Assembly: GCA_964612995.1 (NCBI GenBank)
Contig: CAZTGE010000201.1
Span: 1 to 5,936 of the forward strand
Direction: 5' to 3'
From: SLQH01 sp964612995
GTDB lineage: Bacteria; Planctomycetota; UBA11346
Length of the DNA stretch: 5,936 bases
Position 1 is the stretch's first letter; every line of letters starts with the position of its first letter. Positions 5,862 to 5,936 of this stretch are shown piece by piece. The position numbers and the translations under genes are program-made. The notes under the pieces were generated by a model that saw only the letters and a list, made by a program, of their open reading frames with translations, did not search any database and had not been told where the DNA came from.

Positions 5862-5936
5862 GAGGAGCGCTTCTCGGCGACAATGGCGCGTAGCGCCGCA
5901 GAAAACGCCAGCGCAGCTGGCGAGTGACGACAGAGG
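5862..5936 (+). repeat. Hairpin-rich intergenic repeat, copy 3 (3' end cut by window)
   Basis: This matches the left half of copy 2 (155-229) in the same orientation and nearly base for base at the end: bases 5901-5936 differ from the corresponding part of copy 2 at one position. It has GGCGC-GTA-GCGCC (5885-5897) and CGCCAGC-GCA-GCTGGCG (5906-5922). Relative to copy 2, one stem pair changed from C-G to G-C on both sides and the loop from GCA to GTA, so pairing and the GNA loop are kept. The outer AT-containing stem is imperfect here, with three mismatches in nine pairs. The two right-hand hairpins would lie beyond the window edge. Confidence 0.85.

Overview
The window is high-GC DNA with all recognisable genes on the + strand. 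It suggests a high-GC proteobacterium. Gene content (CheX, PfkB, BFN-domain protein, QueA) and the style of the intergenic repeats would fit a gammaproteobacterium, perhaps a purple sulfur bacterium, but that placement is inference and no rRNA or other marker gene confirms it.

Layout. Bases 1-299 hold no convincing gene. They carry two copies, the first cut by the window edge, of a hairpin-rich intergenic repeat, separated by a short spacer with a 12-bp palindrome and a (GGAA)n tract. A CheX-family phosphatase gene follows (300-830). After a 136-base gap comes a tightly packed run: a small six-helix membrane protein (967-1611), a 580-residue spermidine-synthase-like protein overlapping it by 4 bases (1608-3350), and a PfkB-family sugar kinase 5 bases later (3356-4243). 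After a 71-base gap come a BFN/DUF151 protein (4315-4704) and, 10 bases on, queA of queuosine biosynthesis (4715-5776). The last ~75 bases are a third copy of the intergenic repeat in the same orientation, cut by the window end.

How the genes relate. The two genes at 967-3350 look like one functional unit. Together they resemble the 'fused MFS/spermidine synthase' architecture, but split into a membrane half and a soluble half. The soluble half lacks the second Asp of the aminopropyltransferase active site and has a ~215-residue C-terminal stretch I cannot assign. The kinase, BFN protein and queA sit close enough to be partly co-transcribed, with no obvious shared pathway. cheX has no other chemotaxis gene beside it here.

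The most notable non-coding signal is the repeat. On the + strand it folds into consecutive perfect hairpins, most closed as C(GNA)G triloops. One stem shows a compensatory C-G to G-C change between copies, while the loop stays GNA.
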